A stretch of DNA of 64,000 nucleotides, from NCBI GenBank assembly GCA_021613335.1, contig JAJTWR010000266.1:786001-850000 (forward strand). Reading direction: 5' to 3'. Source of the DNA: Whitmania pigra. Lineage: Eukaryota; Annelida; Clitellata; Hirudinida; Haemopidae. A program made the position numbers and the translations under genes. A model generated the notes under the pieces. The model was not told the DNA's origin. It saw nothing but the letters and a program-made list of their open reading frames with translations, and did not search any database. Of the stretch, positions 61,048 through 64,000 are shown one piece after another; the stretch's first letter is position 1, and each line of letters opens with the position of its first letter.

Positions 61048-61936
61048 GGTTTCTCTTGCCGGCATCATTATCAACATCTTCATCATCATCATCGTCGTCG
61101 TTATCATCGTCTGGCTTCCTTTTGTTCCCCTCCCTCCAGAACGTTCCGTGGCTGATTGAGTGAATAATTGTTTTCCTCGTTGCTATGGATACCTTCATTG
61201 ACTGTTGACAATAGCATTTGTACATATAATACGACACGCGACGTGGATTACGACGGTGACTGTCAACAAGTCCGACTACATTTTTCTAATGTTTTTTTTT
61301 TGCGATTTCGAGTCGATGTTCGATGTTTTGCGCGATTCGTCATTCGAAGGGGTAGTCTCTTTGCGACGGACTTTCCGCATTGTGCTGCAATCTCCACGTT
61401 TCAGTCGAACTATTTTAGCTTCAAGAAGCAGTCGTTCGCGTCCGGGCACGTGTTCGTCGTGGACGGCAAGGTGGACGCACCTCGTGCGTGCACGTGAAAG
61501 AGTGTTGTACGTGTAAATGTGGTATTGTGGTGTGATCGCTTATTTATTCCCATCCATGACTCCTTTGTTTTCTGTTCATTCAACCGTTGCCGGATCGTGC
61601 CTTGCCGGTCTGTTCGGGGTAGACGATTTTTTATCGGAACCTGTTTGGAGTTTCGATTAGCATTTGTTTAAGTATTTAAGTCTGCTCGATATTCAATTTA
61701 ACTTGTGAACTTGTAAATTTTCAATTCACGATAAAAAACATAAGTCTTGATTCAATGGTCGACCTATTGATATTTGATTCTAATATGCCTGGGTTACGTA
61801 AATCGATTTAATCCCAAAGCTGCTCATTCTCCGATAAATTTCATCATGCGAGACATTTATTTAGCATCTTGTTCGACCGACATTTGCTGTTACTGGTGGA
61901 CGTTTGAGGTTTGGCAAGTTCGGTTTGAAAGCAACC

Positions 61937-61942
61937 AATAAA
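61937..61942 (+). terminator. Candidate poly(A) signal of the DNAJB gene
   Basis: AATAAA 890 bp after the stop codon; earlier variant signals cannot be excluded. Confidence 0.45.
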
Positions 61943-62339
61943 TATATACGAAGCATTAATTTGCTGAATTGGTTGAGAGTTAACATCATTTACAGTTCAT
62001 TATAAGAAGCAACAATTCATAAGATCGTTTCCATTAAAACTGAGAACAGAATAGTTAAATGGAGCCAAAAAAATATGGTCGCATCAATTATAAGGTTGGC
62101 CGGGAGACCTTGCTCGTGGTTCAAAACGCTGCTGGTTTGTATTCAGACTATAATATGTAATTATATTATCTCGTATTATTACATGCTTATGTAATTTACC
62201 TATTGTTGCTAATTTGTAGATTTATGTGGCTGTAAAAGCATGTGGGGTAAAACATATGGTGGAAAAAAATTCTTCCTCATCAAGTATTCCCCTTTTTGGT
62301 GGAAGAAAAAGCAATACATTTGTATCCTCTAGGTTAGGG

Positions 62340-62461
62340 ACGACTTTCGTTGGTTTTTAGCCAGAACTGCGGCGGGAGAAAACCCTCATAAAACACGAGG
62401 AAATTACCTTTTTTGCGTCTAATCTCAAGTCAGGGGGCCGTTTCCCCCTTTACCCCCAAAT
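62340..62461 (+). repeat. Dispersed repeat, copy 2 (first copy at 22981-23100)
   Basis: CCCTCATAAAACACGAGGAA and TTTTTTGCGTCT, then GGGGGCC and CCCCC-rich sequence, match the first copy in order and spacing. Confidence 0.6.
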
Positions 62462-62663
62462 TAAGTCCTTCATCTAGGTACGGAAACAAGGATTTGAATT
62501 TCATTTTATTTTTTTGACTGCAAAAACAACGGAAAGGAAAGTCACATTCCGTAAATATCTAACAGCAATGGAGCACGAGATATATAAAGCATAGCTTGTC
62601 GACATCCAAAAGCTTTTCAAACATTCAGAGCAAACGATTTGCTTTCAAAATCTGTGGGACCAT

Positions 62664-62743
62664 GAAAAAATCATTTATTTATTTATTTGATTATAGTCTA
62701 TAGTCCGTTACATAACTGAGATGATTTGGGCCAGGAGAAAATC
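62664..62743 (-). mobile_element. 5'-truncated retroposon fragment with imperfect target duplication
   Basis: On the minus strand the insert reads CCCAAATCATCTCAGTTATG, then TAACGGACTATAGACTATAATC with an (AAAT)n tail. It matches the copies at 30949-31059 and 39859-39925. Flanks GAAAAAATC and GAGAAAATC form a 9-bp duplication with one mismatch, suggesting an older insertion. Confidence 0.7.
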
Positions 62744-63186
62744 TGATTCTGGCGTCATTATTATCAATATTTGCCGTCCAGATAACAAGTTGCATAACGA
62801 TGAGAGTTGGCCGTTAAACAAAGCGTATGTGACAGATCGAGATTTTGAGCGGTTGAGAGGTGATTTTTGGCATTTTAGAGCGAATTAAAATACTTTTATT
62901 CATTATTTCGTTAATGGGTAGACAAATATATAGCCGACTCCTGCGTTAACAACTATGATCAAGTTCAAGCAGCTAATGGAAACGAAAGTAAACAAATGAC
63001 AATTTAAGAAGGCTGCGTGAAAAACTTCTGAAAATATAAATCATAACAAAAATAAATAAATAAATAAATAAATAAAAATTAGTCAAACTCCATCAAAAAA
63101 AACTATCGTCAAGTAATTTTTGTCAAGTAAAAATGCATACACAAAGGTCGGAATCCTGCTTTTTGGATTGTCCCTGACCCGTTCCT

Positions 63187-63886
63187 TCAGGGGTTTCCCA
63201 GTATGGCCAACATGAGGCGCTTGTAGTCGCCACTGCAGTCAGAACTGATAAAGTCAGCCAGGGACTGCTCGTACAGGGCATAGAACGCGTTGGCAATCGA
63301 AGCCAAGTCCTCCTTGAATGTAATGTAACGTAATGTAAATAATGTAATTTATTTATTGTAATTTATTTAGTAAGTATTGTTATTTATTTTTTTTCTTATA
63401 AAATATGTTTGACAGGTGTGAAACTAATGCGGTTTCTCGAACACCTCTGATCGTGTGACCATCAGTCTGATGAGGGTCCTGTCGTCAGTGCCAGCGCCCT
63501 TCATGCTCTTGTAGAGACATCTTGCAAAGAACAGGCTCGGATCTTTTGTGTATCTTACTGAATAATTTACAGAAATAATGTCGTTTTGATTTAAAAAAAA
63601 ATGATTTTTTTCTTTACAATACACGAAACAATTTTGACATTTTTTTACATTTTCAAATGTCAAATCATAAAACAAATCATCCGTAATAAATCCGTAAGGG
63701 CGTCCAACCGATTGCAAGCAATCCTTCCTGTAAATGTCCGCCCGTCTTCTTTTTAATAGTGTCCTCAATGTCCTCGCCGTATTTCTCCTTGTACCGTTCG
63801 AAGGTTGCGTACAGCTGGTTGTAACTGCGACTGGAAAGGATTGAGGTAAAGACTTCTGCGTCTGCTCCAAATCTCTTCTTTGCCGC
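63187..63886 (-). CDS. Annexin, 3' part (last three exons), 5' end beyond the window
   Basis: Exons: 63886-63709 (178 bp), 63557-63445, 63312-63187, giving 138 C-terminal residues. Annexins bind acidic phospholipids in a calcium-dependent way. The first exon holds a repeat of the repeat-3 type: a VFTSILSSRSYNQLYATF helix pair, YKEKYGEDIEDTIKKKTGG, then LLAIVRY across the junction. The final repeat follows, with KSMKGAGTDDRTLIRLMVTR, the type II calcium loop GxGT, and an ISSDCSGDYKRLMLAIL end with acidic cap DCSGD. In the third repeat the usual SGD cap is replaced by TGGH, so its calcium site is probably weakened. The first donor is GTTGGA, the second GTGTTC. The next upstream exon lies beyond 63886, probably outside the window. 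Confidence 0.92.
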
Positions 63887-64000
63887 CTGGAAAGATTAGC
63901 GTGTGAGTGTGTAACTTGTTCAACAGTTTTTAATAAATGGAAGGATAATTGATTTACGAATCGATGTAAACGCTATTTTATATTTTACGATGTAAACTGT

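Larger units (their letters stand above)
61048..63186. other. Convergent intergenic region and 3' UTRs of DNAJB and annexin genes
   Basis: The DNAJB 3' UTR carries a Pumilio-type UGUACAUA at 61219-61226 and a plus-strand AATAAA at 61937-61942. The annexin side has a minus-strand AATAAA at 62895-62900. The interval also contains a dispersed repeat (62340-62461) and a truncated retroposon (62664-62743). No gene of its own is supported; the frames at 61168-61516 lie in the 3' UTR. Confidence 0.55.

Noticed and set aside
61168..61516. Two overlapping plus-strand frames of about 105 codons
   Set aside because: They lie in the DNAJB 3' UTR, are not recognisable and lack splice or start support.

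Overview
This window is nuclear DNA from an invertebrate-like animal. The evidence is spliced genes with GT..AG introns, a THAP zinc-finger gene, a TspanC8 tetraspanin and an annexin, all in a very AT-rich background packed with trinucleotide microsatellites. No prokaryotic or phage signal was seen. The species cannot be named from the sequence.

Layout: 1-11.4 kb is AT-rich intergenic DNA with microsatellites and small tandem duplications. An intronless THAP-domain gene lies on the minus strand at 11.74-12.40 kb. A seven-exon TspanC8 tetraspanin (minus, 16.3-20.6 kb) and a two-exon UQCC4/CCSMST1-like mitochondrial gene (minus, 21.7-22.5 kb) follow. From 22.5 to 26.8 kb is a moderately CpG-rich stretch with candidate first exons on the plus strand. 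From 26.8 to 46.9 kb is the most repeat-dense part: (ATT)n, (GAT)n/(CAT)n, (CCAT)n, (CA)n and several minisatellites. A plus-strand, GC-rich gene for a disordered, homopolymer-rich protein occupies 46.9-50.6 kb; its family is not recognised, and 20 kb of the repeat desert may be its first intron.

The last 10 kb is the best-resolved part: a complete 11-exon HMG-CoA lyase gene (minus, 54.0-58.6 kb), head to head with a three-exon DNAJB-type Hsp40 gene (plus, 59.35-61.05 kb), then the 3' three exons of an annexin (minus, 63.2-63.9 kb, cut by the window end). The Hsp40 promoter holds a perfect three-unit heat-shock element 41 bp upstream of a TATA box.

The genes are ordinary housekeeping or signalling functions (ketogenesis/leucine breakdown, chaperone, respiratory-complex assembly, ADAM10-type sheddase control, membrane binding) and form no obvious pathway cluster. 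The strongest unusual signals are: (1) 9 of 21 homology-anchored splice donors have T at +3 (GTT), five of them GTTGG; (2) four dispersed, severely 5'-truncated copies of one retroposon 3' end, three with perfect 12-14 bp target-site duplications; (3) a tRNA-like retroposed element with a perfect 12-bp duplication; (4) the unrecognised disordered-protein gene; (5) a THAP protein with two PxDLS motifs of the CtBP-binding type. All similarity statements come from reading motifs by eye; no database search was run.
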